Notes: generated by a model not told the origin, from the letters alone. 64,000 nucleotides of DNA from Anaerolineales bacterium UBA2395 (GCA_002343775.1 DDSH01000010.1:12207-76206); one strand, 5' to 3'; shown: positions 9,162 to 18,880, counted from the first letter of the stretch. Made by a program: numbers and translations.

Positions 9162-9566
9162 ATGCCCATATCCCAGTGCCTAATTATGCGAAAGGCGCAC
9201 CCTTGTCGCCCAACGCAGGAATACCTCAATGCTGCATCCTCTATCCTGCAGGCAGATGAACAGGAGATCGATCTGTCGCGGGTTTCCATCACGCTTTCTG
9301 TGAACGATCAGAGACATTATGCCGCCAGGTGGCAGACGGAGCCCATGACATTGAACCCAGGATCGCATGAAGTTCATATTTCTTCAGATCTGAGCCGCTC
9401 GCAGACAGATGGGCTAGATAATGATGAGAGGAACGATTTGTATCCGCGGCTGGCATCTGGACCGCGCCAGTATGCGGGGTTATTGTTAAGAAGAGGGCTT
9501 GTTCTACACGACCCTTTGATCCGTAATCCAAAAGAGATATATAAAAATGGAAACTTCCACACTTGA
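9162..9566 (+). CDS. Hypothetical protein, possibly a fragment
   Basis: 134 residues with no recognised family. The middle part (ITLSVNDQRHYAARWQTEPM, then TLNPGSHEVHISSDL) is beta-rich and protein-like; the C-terminal third is of low quality. It starts 7 bases after the propeller lipoprotein and its 3' end overlaps the next gene by 20 bases in another frame. An internal ATG at 9186 is another possible start. No signal peptide or membrane segment is visible. It could be the remnant of a larger gene. Confidence 0.3.
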   Translation: MPISQCLIMRKAHPCRPTQEYLNAASSILQADEQEIDLSRVSITLSVNDQRHYAARWQTEPMTLNPGSHEVHISSDLSRSQTDGLDNDERNDLYPRLASGPRQYAGLLLRRGLVLHDPLIRNPKEIYKNGNFHT

Positions 9567-10473
9567 TGCGATCATTACTGCGGTAGCCACACTTCTTGGT
9601 GCGGCAGGTCCAGTCCTCATCTCTCTGATGAAAACAAGGCGGAATGGAGATGCCGCACCGGGCGGCATTCTTGTGCCGGAAGGATACAAGGTGCACCGCC
9701 CAAAACCCAAAATACAATGGAGGACTGTTTTTCTTTCTGCGCTGTTTGCAGGCCTCCTGGGCTATCTGGGTGCTCGGGTGTCCCAGATCTGGATTTCACA
9801 AGGGGTGGAAGAAGTGCAGGCAAATGACCTGAACACTGGTCCGTACATGGGGGATGATTTTGAAGACGCCGAATTTGAGAATGGATACAACGATACAGCA
9901 TGGCTTAAGAATGCCAGTGGAGGTTGCCAAATTTTTCAAGAAAACGGCGTGATGGTTTTCTCTAATTTCCCATCGGATGAATACTTGAAGTGTGCGCTTA
10001 TGGTTCGTACGGCTGAACCGATCCCGTTTCATGAATTGAACAGTATACAAGTCAAATTGAAATCGCCCGCTGAAAACGCGCATACCGGCAAGGTGGAACA
10101 GGTTATCCGAATCTCAACGGTCGACCTGCCCAGTGGGGAATGGTGGGCAGCCTGCGGTCTGGTACTTGAACGTGGTGAGGCGAAGGCGTTCCTGAATGTA
10201 CTGCTGGATGAATATTCTGCGAACGGGGAGCAGCCGGAAATCTTTCGGACAACCAATGTCGACCCGGACGTATGGCACATTCTGAAACTTGCCGTCACTG
10301 AAAATGGAAGCGTTCAATGCCATGTAGATGGCTATCTGGTCGGCGAATTGCGTTCGCGATATGTATCGGAATTAAGTATGTCTCATTTTGAAATTGGGCT
10401 GGTTGGCTATCGTCCGCCGGGTGCCTTTGGGAGCACTCTTGCCGATGAATTTCAGATCCAGTTGCTCCCGTGA
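9547..10473 (+). CDS. Membrane-anchored protein with a LamG/DUF1080-like sensor domain
   Basis: 308 residues. Two hydrophobic segments (about 9-27 and 58-78, VFLSALFAGLLGYLGARVS) flank a short basic loop. The extracytoplasmic part from about residue 98 (DDFEDAEFENGYNDTAW) is a jelly-roll fold of concanavalin-like type: paired strands, VWHILKLAVTENGSVQCHVD, GYLVGEL, and a closing GLVGYRPPGAFGSTLADEFQ. Similar domains bind sugars or decorate extracellular proteins. A decayed paralogue lies next to it on the opposite strand (10628-11218) and a third copy is fused to an XRE HTH at 45321. Function unknown. Confidence 0.75.
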   Translation: METSTLDAIITAVATLLGAAGPVLISLMKTRRNGDAAPGGILVPEGYKVHRPKPKIQWRTVFLSALFAGLLGYLGARVSQIWISQGVEEVQANDLNTGPYMGDDFEDAEFENGYNDTAWLKNASGGCQIFQENGVMVFSNFPSDEYLKCALMVRTAEPIPFHELNSIQVKLKSPAENAHTGKVEQVIRISTVDLPSGEWWAACGLVLERGEAKAFLNVLLDEYSANGEQPEIFRTTNVDPDVWHILKLAVTENGSVQCHVDGYLVGELRSRYVSELSMSHFEIGLVGYRPPGAFGSTLADEFQIQLLP

Positions 10474-10627
10474 AATGTGGAAGTGATAAATATCCAAACC
10501 CGCCTACCTGCGCAAGATACGGACAGGAAATCATGCAGGTCGACCAGGTGTGCTGAACGGTGATATCAAAATACTACTTGTTGTAGAAGTTGGGCTCCCA
10601 TGAGAACTTTGCCTCAATCACATTGTT

Positions 10628-11218
10628 CTACCGAAGATGGATCTCCAACCCATTGGCCGGGTTTACCCACATCGACCCGTAGTCAGCGGGCGCGGAGGCT
10701 TCAAACACCATCATGCCGTTCTCCCGCAAACATCTTGTCGTTGGCGGTGGTCCATTGAACGGGGTTTAGAACACCATTCTGTGGCGGATTGTTGAAAGTG
10801 TCATGGATGGCAATCTGTCCCGCGGTATGATCTGATCCCACCCCCTGGGGTGGAAAGAGGCCAAGCCAGCATCGCCGCCGTGCCCAAAAGCGCACCCCGC
10901 AGATTGGCAAGGGCCAGGCGAATCCCTCCAGATTGGTCCCGCAGATGGATCCCGATCAGGGTGGCTTTCTCCAGATCGACCTTTTTGAGTTGTGCATCGT
11001 CCAGCAGGATGATCGGATCGCCACGGTTGACCGACCGGCCACGCATAGGAAACGGATGAAAAAGCCCTTTCTCCTTCAGGGCGCACAGGTGTTTCAGGAA
11101 TCTGCAATTCGATCCCTCCAAATCCAAGCATATAGAATATCATCGCTGACAAAAACGTCGCGAAAGACACTGTCCTCCCGACAGCGTTGAGTTTGTTCAT
11201 TGCACGCAATTTAAGCAC
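10628..11218 (-). pseudogene. Frameshifted membrane protein with pentapeptide-like and LamG-like parts
   Basis: Three minus-strand frames join into one ancestral protein. The first gives a membrane anchor (MNKLNAVGRTVSFATFLSAM). A second gives a pentapeptide-repeat-like segment (DDAQLKKVDLEKATLIGIHL, LALANLRGALLG). A third gives HDTFNNPPQNGVLNPVQW and, after another shift near 10725, LRENGMMVFEASAPADYGSM and a stop at 10628. The last part matches the neighbouring LamG-like protein (compare IFQENGVMVFSNF). At least two frame changes are needed, so this is a dead gene. The rest of the 10474-11273 gap shows nothing else I can support. Confidence 0.6.
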
Positions 11219-11273
11219 GCCTGGAATGTTGATGAAAAGGGGGTAGACGTAATTACCAGGGCCACCTCAACCC

Positions 11274-13700
11274 ATGCTAGAATTTCAAGCGCACATGGAA
11301 ACCGATACCACCTCCCCCATCAATGAAACCCCGCTTCATAGCATCTCTGTAAGAAGCCTGGTGGAATTTGTGATGCAATCAGGGGATTTATCCACAGGTG
11401 GATTTCAGAGGCGAGACCGCGCCCAACTCGGAACCCAGGGACATAAACGCGTGCAGAAGTCCCGTCCTGAAGGATATGAAACCGAAGTCGAAGTTGCCTG
11501 CCAGATCGAAGGCACAGATCTCTTATTGGAAGTACGAGGGCGGATCGATGGTTTGTATTCCGGCACTGAACCGGTGGTCATCGAGGAGATCAAAACCACC
11601 ACCCTGAGTTTGAACCTTGTGGATGAGGAGCACAATCCACTGCATTGGGGACAGGCACAATGCTATGCTTATATGTATGCCCGGCAGTATCGATTGGACG
11701 AGATCAGCATTCACCTGACCTACTTTCAATTGGAAACTCACGAAGAAAAAACCTTCGAGCGTCATTACAAGTATGAAGACCTGGAAACCTTTTTCTCCCA
11801 TTTGATCACCACCTACCTGAACTGGTTCCGAAAGGTGCAGGCATGGCAAGCCAGGCGCGACCAGACCATTGAACAACTCGAATTTCCCTATGAAGAGTAT
11901 CGTCCGGGTCAGCGGGATCTGGCGGTTTCGGTGTACAAGACCATCCGTTCAAGGGAGCGCGCCTATATCCAATCGCCCACAGGGGTGGGGAAAACCATTG
12001 CCTCCCTTTTTCCATCGGTCAAGGCTTTGGGGCAGAGAATGGCTGCCAAGATCTTCTACCTGACCGCAAAAACATCGGGGCGGCTGGTGGCGGAAAAGGC
12101 GCTGGATGATATGCGCCGGTCGAACCTGTACCTCCGAAGCGTGACCCTGACCGCTAAAGAAAAAATCTGCTTTTGCCCGCCTGTCAACTGCGACCCGGAC
12201 GTGTGTCCCTTCGCCCGCGGATATTTTGACAAGGTAAAGAGGGCGCTGGAGGAACTCGACCGACATCAAGCCTTTACGCGTCCGGTCGTTGAGGAGATCG
12301 CCCGAAGGTATGAGATCTGCCCGTTCGAGTTCTCCCTGGATCTGGCGTTATGGGTGGATTGCATCATCTGTGATTACAACTATGTCTTCGATCCGCGCGT
12401 GTATCTGCATCGTTTTTTCGACTTCGATGTCGATCCTTATATTTTTCTGGTGGATGAAGCACACAATCTTCCCGATCGAGCCAGAGCCATGTACTCGGCT
12501 GAATTGAATAAATCCACCGTATTGCAACTTCAACGCATATTGAAGACGCAAGTGCCTGCGCTGGCTAAGAAACTGGGTGAGATCAATAAGATCCTGCTGG
12601 AGAAGCGTAAAATCTGCCAGGAAGAAGGGAAGAATGCGCTGGTCGAGCACGAACTGCCCGAACCATTGCTCAAGGCGGTCCGGGAATTCAGTCACAAGGC
12701 GGAAGACTGGCTGGTCTTGAACCACACTGCGGAATTCAGGCAGGATCTGTTGGAATTTTATTTCCTGTGCAGCAATTACCTCCGCACGGCTGAATATTTT
12801 GATACGTACTATGTCTCTTACTTTGAGCGGCAGGGACAGTCCGATCTGCGAGCAAAGTTGTTCTGTCTGGACCCGGCACCCATGCTGGCAATGCCATTGG
12901 AGCGCAGTCACTCAACCGTCTTTTTCTCGGCGACGTTACTGCCAATGGATTATTTCATGAAACTCCTGACGGGCGATGCGGATCATCCCAGCCGTATTTT
13001 CCAATCTCCGTTCCCGCAGGAAAATGTCTGTTTGCTGGTCCATAACAAAATACCCACCAAATATGCACAGCGGGCTGATTCCTACGACGCCATTGCCGCG
13101 ACAATCGAAACCGTCATCAGCACCCATGTGGGAAATTATTTGGTTTACTTTCCTTCTTATGCATACCTGAATGAGGTCGTGGAACGACTCAAGGGAAGGT
13201 TACCGGAAAGACAACTTCTCATCCAGGAACGGGGTATGAGTGAAGAAGCGCGCGATGCATTTCTGGCTCAGTTTTCATCCACCAACGAGGAAACACTGGT
13301 CGGGTTCGCTGTGATGGGCGGCGTCTTTGGGGAAGGGATCGATCTGGTCGGGGAACGTTTGATCGGGGTGGTGGTGGTCGGTGTGGGCATCCCCCAACTT
13401 GGACTGGAAAGGGATCTGATCAAAGCGTATTTTGATTCAAAATCAGGCAGTGGCTTTGCCTATGCCTATCAATATCCGGGGTTCAATCGCGTATTGCAGG
13501 CAACCGGCCGGGTCATTCGCACGGAAACGGACCGGGGCATCATCGTTTTGATCGATGAGCGATTTACCCATACCCATTATCGCAATTTATTTCCTTCGCA
13601 TTGGAAAAAATATCAGGTTGTACAAAGCAAAAGAGAGATGGAAAAATTATTATCGCAATTCTGGGAACGGACTTCGCCCAGTGACCGCCTCAAGGCTTAA
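11274..13700 (+). CDS. DinG/Rad3-family DNA helicase with N-terminal PD-(D/E)XK nuclease-like domain
   Basis: 808 residues. Residues about 15-185 look like a Cas4/Dna2-type nuclease: EVRGRIDGLY (Asp), VVIEEIKTTT (E-x-K) and HWGQAQCYAYMYA (Gln motif). The helicase starts with RPGQRDLAVSVYKTI; Walker A is SPTGVGKT. Four cysteines around CFCPPVNCDPDVC and further cysteines in YEICPF match the iron-sulphur region of XPD/DinG. The Walker B is VDEAHNLPDRA. The end has QATGRVIRTETDRG, the arginine-finger motif VI. It should be a 5'-3' helicase in repair or replication. The fusion of a nuclease-like domain to DinG is known in several bacteria. An alternative ATG is at 11295; neither has a strong ribosome site. 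Confidence 0.92.
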   Translation: MLEFQAHMETDTTSPINETPLHSISVRSLVEFVMQSGDLSTGGFQRRDRAQLGTQGHKRVQKSRPEGYETEVEVACQIEGTDLLLEVRGRIDGLYSGTEPVVIEEIKTTTLSLNLVDEEHNPLHWGQAQCYAYMYARQYRLDEISIHLTYFQLETHEEKTFERHYKYEDLETFFSHLITTYLNWFRKVQAWQARRDQTIEQLEFPYEEYRPGQRDLAVSVYKTIRSRERAYIQSPTGVGKTIASLFPSVKALGQRMAAKIFYLTAKTSGRLVAEKALDDMRRSNLYLRSVTLTAKEKICFCPPVNCDPDVCPFARGYFDKVKRALEELDRHQAFTRPVVEEIARRYEICPFEFSLDLALWVDCIICDYNYVFDPRVYLHRFFDFDVDPYIFLVDEAHNLPDRARAMYSAELNKSTVLQLQRILKTQVPALAKKLGEINKILLEKRKICQEEGKNALVEHELPEPLLKAVREFSHKAEDWLVLNHTAEFRQDLLEFYFLCSNYLRTAEYFDTYYVSYFERQGQSDLRAKLFCLDPAPMLAMPLERSHSTVFFSATLLPMDYFMKLLTGDADHPSRIFQSPFPQENVCLLVHNKIPTKYAQRADSYDAIAATIETVISTHVGNYLVYFPSYAYLNEVVERLKGRLPERQLLIQERGMSEEARDAFLAQFSSTNEETLVGFAVMGGVFGEGIDLVGERLIGVVVVGVGIPQLGLERDLIKAYFDSKSGSGFAYAYQYPGFNRVLQATGRVIRTETDRGIIVLIDERFTHTHYRNLFPSHWKKYQVVQSKREMEKLLSQFWERTSPSDRLKA

Positions 13701-13766
13701 TCGAAGCCGGATTTTGTTTCCTGATGGATTTCTTCCGCTTTGGATTTAGTGAGTCTCACAGATAGA

Positions 13767-15752
13767 TCACTTCTTTACTTCGTTATCATCGCCAGCAATG
13801 ATGTTGCCGTCAACATTGCCTCCAATGTAAATATTTGTAACACGACCCGCGGTTTCTTTGCGAACAGACTCCGACTCGATGCCGCTTAATATTTGCCGGA
13901 CATTCACCTTTACCAACCTTTTCCCATCTCTGACCAGATATTCTTCCTGCCCTTCGCGCTCAAGCATCAGTAGGGTTTCATATTCCAAAGGCTCAGCATT
14001 TGGCGCTTCGGGGATCGGGACACGTTTTTGAGGTTCCAAACCCTTGATGGATGCATGTATCTCATCCAACTGAAACCGTATCGCGGACAGGGCGTCACGG
14101 CGCGTGTGTTCGAGACCATCAATGGCGATGGTGATCTTGCGGTCTTCAATATCGGCTTTGATCAGCGCTTTGTTCTCGCCAATTTTCAGAACCACGCCTG
14201 TGCGCCAGGCCAAACCATCATCAATCTTCTGATTCATGCGGACAATGAAGCGGGTGATGATGCTGGAGGGCAGTACAGGATAAGCAAATTCAAAGGCAGG
14301 AATGCCGTTGAATTTGAATTCGGGCTCATCTTTTGGCAATAAATCAGGGATGAGAAAGTTATCGCGATCAATGTCATAACACAATTCAAATTTTCTCATC
14401 ATCTCTACGATGAAAAGTCGTTTATTGGGTGGATATTCTTTTGCGCTAAGAATTTCGTCAAGGAGAGATAAGGTCAAAACGCCTTTGTTTGCGAAAAGCG
14501 CTTTGTCGTTCAGAATTTTATAAACACCGTTTGTCACCCATTGTGGATTGAGAATACCCAATTCAGCCAAATGACGATCATCCTGAAAGTGCAGAACAAC
14601 GCCGAGATCATGGAGGAAGCCGATCAGCGTGCGTTGACTGGTTTCGTCGCTGACTTCGTTTTCGGCGCACAGGTCGAGATATTTATCGTGGGTGATGAAA
14701 TTGGATTGGCGTCCCAGTTTTTCCAGTTTGGTTTTGACGGTGAACCAGGTTTCAGGCAGTAAGTCGCGGACATGCGGCAGGTTGTTGACATGCTCGGTGA
14801 TGGCGGCTTTGAGTTCTTCAATGCCTGTGCCTGTGGCGGCGGATGTTTCGAGGATGCCGACGATGTTGGGATATTTCCTTTGCAAGCCCGTGCGGTCAAT
14901 ATCGAGTGGATGCTGGTCAATTTTGTTGCCGACGATCAGGACAGGTGACTCGCCGCCAAAGGATTGGATGATTTTGAGCCAGTATTCGACTCGGTTTTCT
15001 TCCTGAGTTAATCGGGAATCAAGGACCAAGAGATAAAGACTGCGTTTGGTGAGGAAAAACTGGTGGGTGGCGTGCATGATTTCCTGTCCGCCGAAATCCC
15101 AAACATTAAGTCGAATTGGGGATTGTTGATTGTTAATGTTAAATTGATTTTCTGCTTGCCAATATTCAATTTTTATACCTTCTGTCTTTGTTTCGCTAAT
15201 ATTAAAGTCAGATCGTAGTAACCGCTTGATCAGCGAAGTTTTCCCAACTGCTCCTTGCCCTACAAAAATGAGTTTCGATTCGCAGAGAGGCTTCTTGATA
15301 CCTGCTTGCCGAGAAAAATAATAACTCAATATTGCTTGTGGATCAGATATCTTTTCAAGTATTTCAGATGGAATATTTAATTCATTACCCCTTAAATCCA
15401 ACTCTCTTAATGACTTTAATTTCTTTATTTCGGGTGGTAATTCTTTTAGACAATTATCTTTTAGAATTAATATCTCTAGCTTTTTCAAATTACCTATAGT
15501 TGATGGTAATTCGGTAATCTGATTCTTGTACACTTCAATTCCACTCCAATCCCATTCATCTCCTTCAGATGTAACAACCTCAACAGAATTTGACCCGAAG
15601 TCTAGTTCAACAAGTTTAGTTAATAATCCGATTTCTGTGGGTAAACTTTGAATCTCGCGACCACTCAAATTGAGGGTTCTTGCCTTAGTCCTTGCAGTTT
15701 CCTTGATAATTTTCTTAAGAGTTAGAAGGTCAAGTCTGTTGGTTGCCATCAT
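13767..15752 (-). CDS. ROCO protein: leucine-rich repeats, Roc GTPase, COR, with a C-terminal homotypic-type motif
   Basis: 661 residues from the ATG at 15752 (preceded by TTAGGATG). Leucine-rich repeats cover about 15-130 (LNLSGREIQSLPTEIGLL, LILKDNCLKELPPEIKKL). The Roc GTPase has P-loop GQGAVGKTSL, switch WDFGGQEIMHATHQFF and GNKIDQ for guanine recognition. The COR dimerisation domain follows (LPETWFTVKTKLEKL, DLGVVLHFQD, ILNPQWVTNGVYKIL). The last 20 residues hold GGNVDGNIIAGDDNEV, similar to the N-terminus of the NACHT protein at 18881. Bacterial ROCO proteins are GTP-regulated dimers. The LRR part is clearly richer in A/T than the GTPase part. It lies 63 bases after the second ROCO gene, same strand. 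Confidence 0.93.
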   Translation of the reverse strand: MMATNRLDLLTLKKIIKETARTKARTLNLSGREIQSLPTEIGLLTKLVELDFGSNSVEVVTSEGDEWDWSGIEVYKNQITELPSTIGNLKKLEILILKDNCLKELPPEIKKLKSLRELDLRGNELNIPSEILEKISDPQAILSYYFSRQAGIKKPLCESKLIFVGQGAVGKTSLIKRLLRSDFNISETKTEGIKIEYWQAENQFNINNQQSPIRLNVWDFGGQEIMHATHQFFLTKRSLYLLVLDSRLTQEENRVEYWLKIIQSFGGESPVLIVGNKIDQHPLDIDRTGLQRKYPNIVGILETSAATGTGIEELKAAITEHVNNLPHVRDLLPETWFTVKTKLEKLGRQSNFITHDKYLDLCAENEVSDETSQRTLIGFLHDLGVVLHFQDDRHLAELGILNPQWVTNGVYKILNDKALFANKGVLTLSLLDEILSAKEYPPNKRLFIVEMMRKFELCYDIDRDNFLIPDLLPKDEPEFKFNGIPAFEFAYPVLPSSIITRFIVRMNQKIDDGLAWRTGVVLKIGENKALIKADIEDRKITIAIDGLEHTRRDALSAIRFQLDEIHASIKGLEPQKRVPIPEAPNAEPLEYETLLMLEREGQEEYLVRDGKRLVKVNVRQILSGIESESVRKETAGRVTNIYIGGNVDGNIIAGDDNEVKK

Positions 15753-15815
15753 TTCACATCCTAATAATATTTCTTGACATACCAATATGCATTTTCAAAC
15801 AACTCCGTATCGGTA

Positions 15816-18659
15816 TTAATACTCACCCGCAAATTTCTCGTGGACCCAGAGGAATTCCTGGCGTTTGTTCATTACGCGGACGAGACCGCCGAAGCCAGGG
15901 TCTTTGGCTTTGAGCAGGGCGTGGAGTTCGCGCAGGGTGGAGCCGTCAGAGCGGAGGGCGACGCCATGCGCTTGCGGAAGATTGGTGGAATCTGCTGTGC
16001 CGAGGAAGTCGCTGATCTTGGCGGTTTCGCCGAGGGTTGCGTCAATGATACTAGTGCCGAAGTCGAGTTGTTCTTCGATAAGTTTGTAGGCGGTTTCGTT
16101 GAGGGCGAGTTTGACGGCGGAGGAGGCGACGGGGAGAACCATGCCGAGTGTACCTGTCAGGAATTTCAAATAGGGTGCGGACTTCTTGAACCATTCACGG
16201 TCGAGTTCGAGGTCGTAGACACCTTTCTTCATGTCGCCGTTGTTGAGGACGGGGAGTGGCAGGCGCGAATGTTCACACCATAAGACGAGGCGGAATTTTT
16301 CACGAATCCATGTTTTGGGATTGAAGGCGCTGCGGTCGATGGGGAAGAAACTGAACAGGCGCGGACCTTCTTTGGCTTCATCGGTGAGGACTTGCAGGAG
16401 GTCGGTGTAGGTTTTGTCCACTTGGGAGAGGATGCGGCGCGTGTTGATATTAAATTCATCATGTAGGTCGCTTTTGAGTGAAGCAAATTCTGCTTGCAAT
16501 TCAGCAAGTGAGATTAACTGAGTAGCGGCTGTTGCGTTGCGGAGAAGCGCGTCAATGTTTTGCCATTCGGTGCAAACGGGACATGGAAACTCGTGCCTGT
16601 TCTTGCGTTTGCTGTCCATCAGTTTTTCAACTTCAAACATGCCCGTGCCAGGTGTGTGTTTTCCGCAGGGTTCAATGCACGGAACCATCACGTCACAGCG
16701 CAAGCCTTCCCAAAAACTTTCGACGAGGAATTTCACTTCGCGGGTCAACATGCCGAGCAGTCCTTCGGGGTACGGCGAGCGGACGGTAATGCGGACGTCG
16801 TTGCCGACGTGTTCGAGAAAGGCGCGGCTCTTGAAGTCATCTTCCAGCACCAGCCCGCGCTGCCAGTGGACGCTGTCTTTGTAATCCACACGTCCGAGCG
16901 AATATTTATGCAGGCGGACGATCAACTGGTAGAACAAACCTTCCGCGCTGGCAGATTGACCGTTGCCTGCGTCCACGATGTGACATATCTGCGTTTGTTG
17001 GATGTCACCAGACGCAGGAGTGGATTCCCACGCAGCGGATAGATTCTGCGGGCGGATATCGGGGACGAGTTGACCGATCAAACTGACAGGGTCAGAGTCG
17101 CTTCGGGAGGTTGGATCAGCCACACGGTAGGAAAGATCAAAGCGCTCCATCAGGCGGAGAAAGATCGGGTGCAGATTCTTCTCGTAGCGCGAATCCGCTG
17201 CTCGGGTTGAGTCATCCCACAATTGAGTGAGGCGCGAGAATTTTACCAAGCCATGCGCTGCCCGCGTCGCTTCATCGTCGAGGACGTAACTCATGGCAGT
17301 GGCGAGCCAGTCGGGACGGAGGATGACGATGTCGCGCAGGGTCGGGTCGTTTTCGTAATGCGTGAGATGGCCGAGGCGGTGCGAGATGGTGATGAAGAGG
17401 CGCGCAATCTCATCATCCATATTGTGGGCGCGGCAGATGTCGAGGACTTCGCGCAGGGATAGGTAGGCTTTGCCCGTGGCTTGTAGGGCTTGACGGACAT
17501 CGGCAAAACTCTTCGGCACCGAGCGACCGACTTCGGGCAGGCTGGCGGCGACTTGGGCAATGGCGCGTTTGAGTTCGTCAATGCCTTTGCGATTGCCATG
17601 CTCGTCGGGTTTGCTATCCACGAAGAAAAAGTCCACGACGGTTTCATGCCCGAACAGATCCCACAATTCCTGACGATCAATATCGGGCTGGCGTTGATTG
17701 GGTCCGCCGTGCGTGGCGACGACGAGAATCTTGGCGCTCGGCTCGCGGCGCTTGACAAGTTGAATCCATTCCTTGACCTGCCCCGCCTGCGAACCTTCGC
17801 GCGGTTTCCAGACGACGAGATAGACGGCAGGCGCGCTGAAGAATAACTGGTGCGTGGGGCGGTAAACGCGTTGTCCGCCGAAGTCCCAGGCGTTGAGGGT
17901 GATGGTGGTTTGGGAGTCGGTGGTGGCGGTGAAGGATTGGATTTCTATGCCGTGAGTGGATTCGTGAGTTTGGAAGGGATTGTCAAGGAGTGCGTCAAGC
18001 AGGCAGGATTTACCCACTTCGCCTTCGCCGATGAGGATGAGTTTGGCTTCGTTGAGAATAATTTGCGCTTTGGCTTTGGCGCGTAGGTAGGCTTTGACAG
18101 CGTCAAGACCATTTTTGTGAGCTGCATCAAGTTCAGGGTTAAGGGGGTTGCTTCTAAGATTGAGTACTGTTAGGTTTTCGAGCTGTGTAAGTGACGAAGG
18201 TAAATCGTTAAATTGACAATTAGTGCAATCAAGTATTTCAAGATTAGAAAGTCGTTCAAATGAATCTGGCAAATTATCAATAGGATTTCCGTCTGAAACT
18301 CCTAAATATAGCTTGGTCAAATTGGATAATTTAACAATTGATTTTGGTAAGCTTTTTAAGTGATTCTTAGCAAGGTTCATTGTATGAAGAGATTTTAGTT
18401 CCCCCAATACTTCTGGTAAGGAAGCCAGATTATTATCGCTTAACTCCAATATTCGTAAATTTCTGAGTTTTCCAATTGATACAGGTAAAGTTGCAAGCTG
18501 GTTGTTGGAGAGTAGTAAGATTTCAAGTTCTATCAGTTGTCCAATTGATTCTGGCAATTCTGAGAGCCCTCTATCGTTGAGATCAAGGTGTTTTGTATTA
18601 TAGAAAAGCGCGGCTTCAATATCTTCTTTTGCGAGGTAATATGCTTCGTCATGCGTCAT
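15816..18659 (-). CDS. ROCO protein: leucine-rich repeats, Roc GTPase, COR, cysteine-rich and C-terminal helical region
   Basis: 947 residues from the ATG at 18659, which has GGGAGGGG just upstream. About seven LRR units (LELSDNNLASLPEVLGEL, MNLAKNHLKSLPKSIVKL) are followed by the Roc GTPase (GEGEVGKSCLLDALL, WDFGGQRVYRPTHQLFF) and COR (FADVRQALQATGKAYLSL, ILRPDWLATAMSYVLDD). The region after COR has two cysteine pairs (CIEPCG and CPVC), a probable zinc site, then a membrane-seeking segment LKFLTGTLGMVLPVASSAV near residue 840. The C-terminus (LRELHALLKAKDPGFGGLVR, EFLWVHEKFAGEY) is unlike the first ROCO. The G4 motif of guanine specificity is not clear: the expected NKxD is replaced by VATHGG, as in several ROCO proteins. 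Confidence 0.92.
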   Translation of the reverse strand: MTHDEAYYLAKEDIEAALFYNTKHLDLNDRGLSELPESIGQLIELEILLLSNNQLATLPVSIGKLRNLRILELSDNNLASLPEVLGELKSLHTMNLAKNHLKSLPKSIVKLSNLTKLYLGVSDGNPIDNLPDSFERLSNLEILDCTNCQFNDLPSSLTQLENLTVLNLRSNPLNPELDAAHKNGLDAVKAYLRAKAKAQIILNEAKLILIGEGEVGKSCLLDALLDNPFQTHESTHGIEIQSFTATTDSQTTITLNAWDFGGQRVYRPTHQLFFSAPAVYLVVWKPREGSQAGQVKEWIQLVKRREPSAKILVVATHGGPNQRQPDIDRQELWDLFGHETVVDFFFVDSKPDEHGNRKGIDELKRAIAQVAASLPEVGRSVPKSFADVRQALQATGKAYLSLREVLDICRAHNMDDEIARLFITISHRLGHLTHYENDPTLRDIVILRPDWLATAMSYVLDDEATRAAHGLVKFSRLTQLWDDSTRAADSRYEKNLHPIFLRLMERFDLSYRVADPTSRSDSDPVSLIGQLVPDIRPQNLSAAWESTPASGDIQQTQICHIVDAGNGQSASAEGLFYQLIVRLHKYSLGRVDYKDSVHWQRGLVLEDDFKSRAFLEHVGNDVRITVRSPYPEGLLGMLTREVKFLVESFWEGLRCDVMVPCIEPCGKHTPGTGMFEVEKLMDSKRKNRHEFPCPVCTEWQNIDALLRNATAATQLISLAELQAEFASLKSDLHDEFNINTRRILSQVDKTYTDLLQVLTDEAKEGPRLFSFFPIDRSAFNPKTWIREKFRLVLWCEHSRLPLPVLNNGDMKKGVYDLELDREWFKKSAPYLKFLTGTLGMVLPVASSAVKLALNETAYKLIEEQLDFGTSIIDATLGETAKISDFLGTADSTNLPQAHGVALRSDGSTLRELHALLKAKDPGFGGLVRVMNKRQEFLWVHEKFAGEY

Positions 18660-18752
18660 GAGAACCCCTCCCTGCCTCCCCCAAGGGGGAGGGGACTGTG
18701 CTGTCAACCAAGGAAGTTGCAGGTTGGTTGAATGGAAAGTTGGGATGACCGT

Positions 18753-18822
18753 CCACGAATGGAGCCACGAATATTCGAATACGGTCAGGCATTCGTGAAT
18801 TCGAGACGGGTTTTATTCGTGG
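18753..18822. repeat. Inverted CCACGAAT/ATTCGTGG repeats between NACHT and ROCO genes
   Basis: CCACGAAT occurs at 18753-18760 and 18765-18772, and its complement at 18791-18797 (ATTCGTG) and 18815-18822 (ATTCGTGG). The four copies sit in the 221-base gap between two minus-strand genes. The arrangement resembles small intergenic palindromic repeats common in large bacterial genomes; a structural RNA or operator is also possible. Confidence 0.45.
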
Positions 18823-18880
18823 ATGGTTGTCGTTTTGTGTTGCGTTACAGAAATTTGTGTCCATTTTTGATTACGCCTGA

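Noticed and set aside
13767..15752. Calling the ROCO protein a plain LRR protein or small GTPase
   Set aside because: The COR domain directly after the Roc GTPase and the LRR before it define the ROCO layout.
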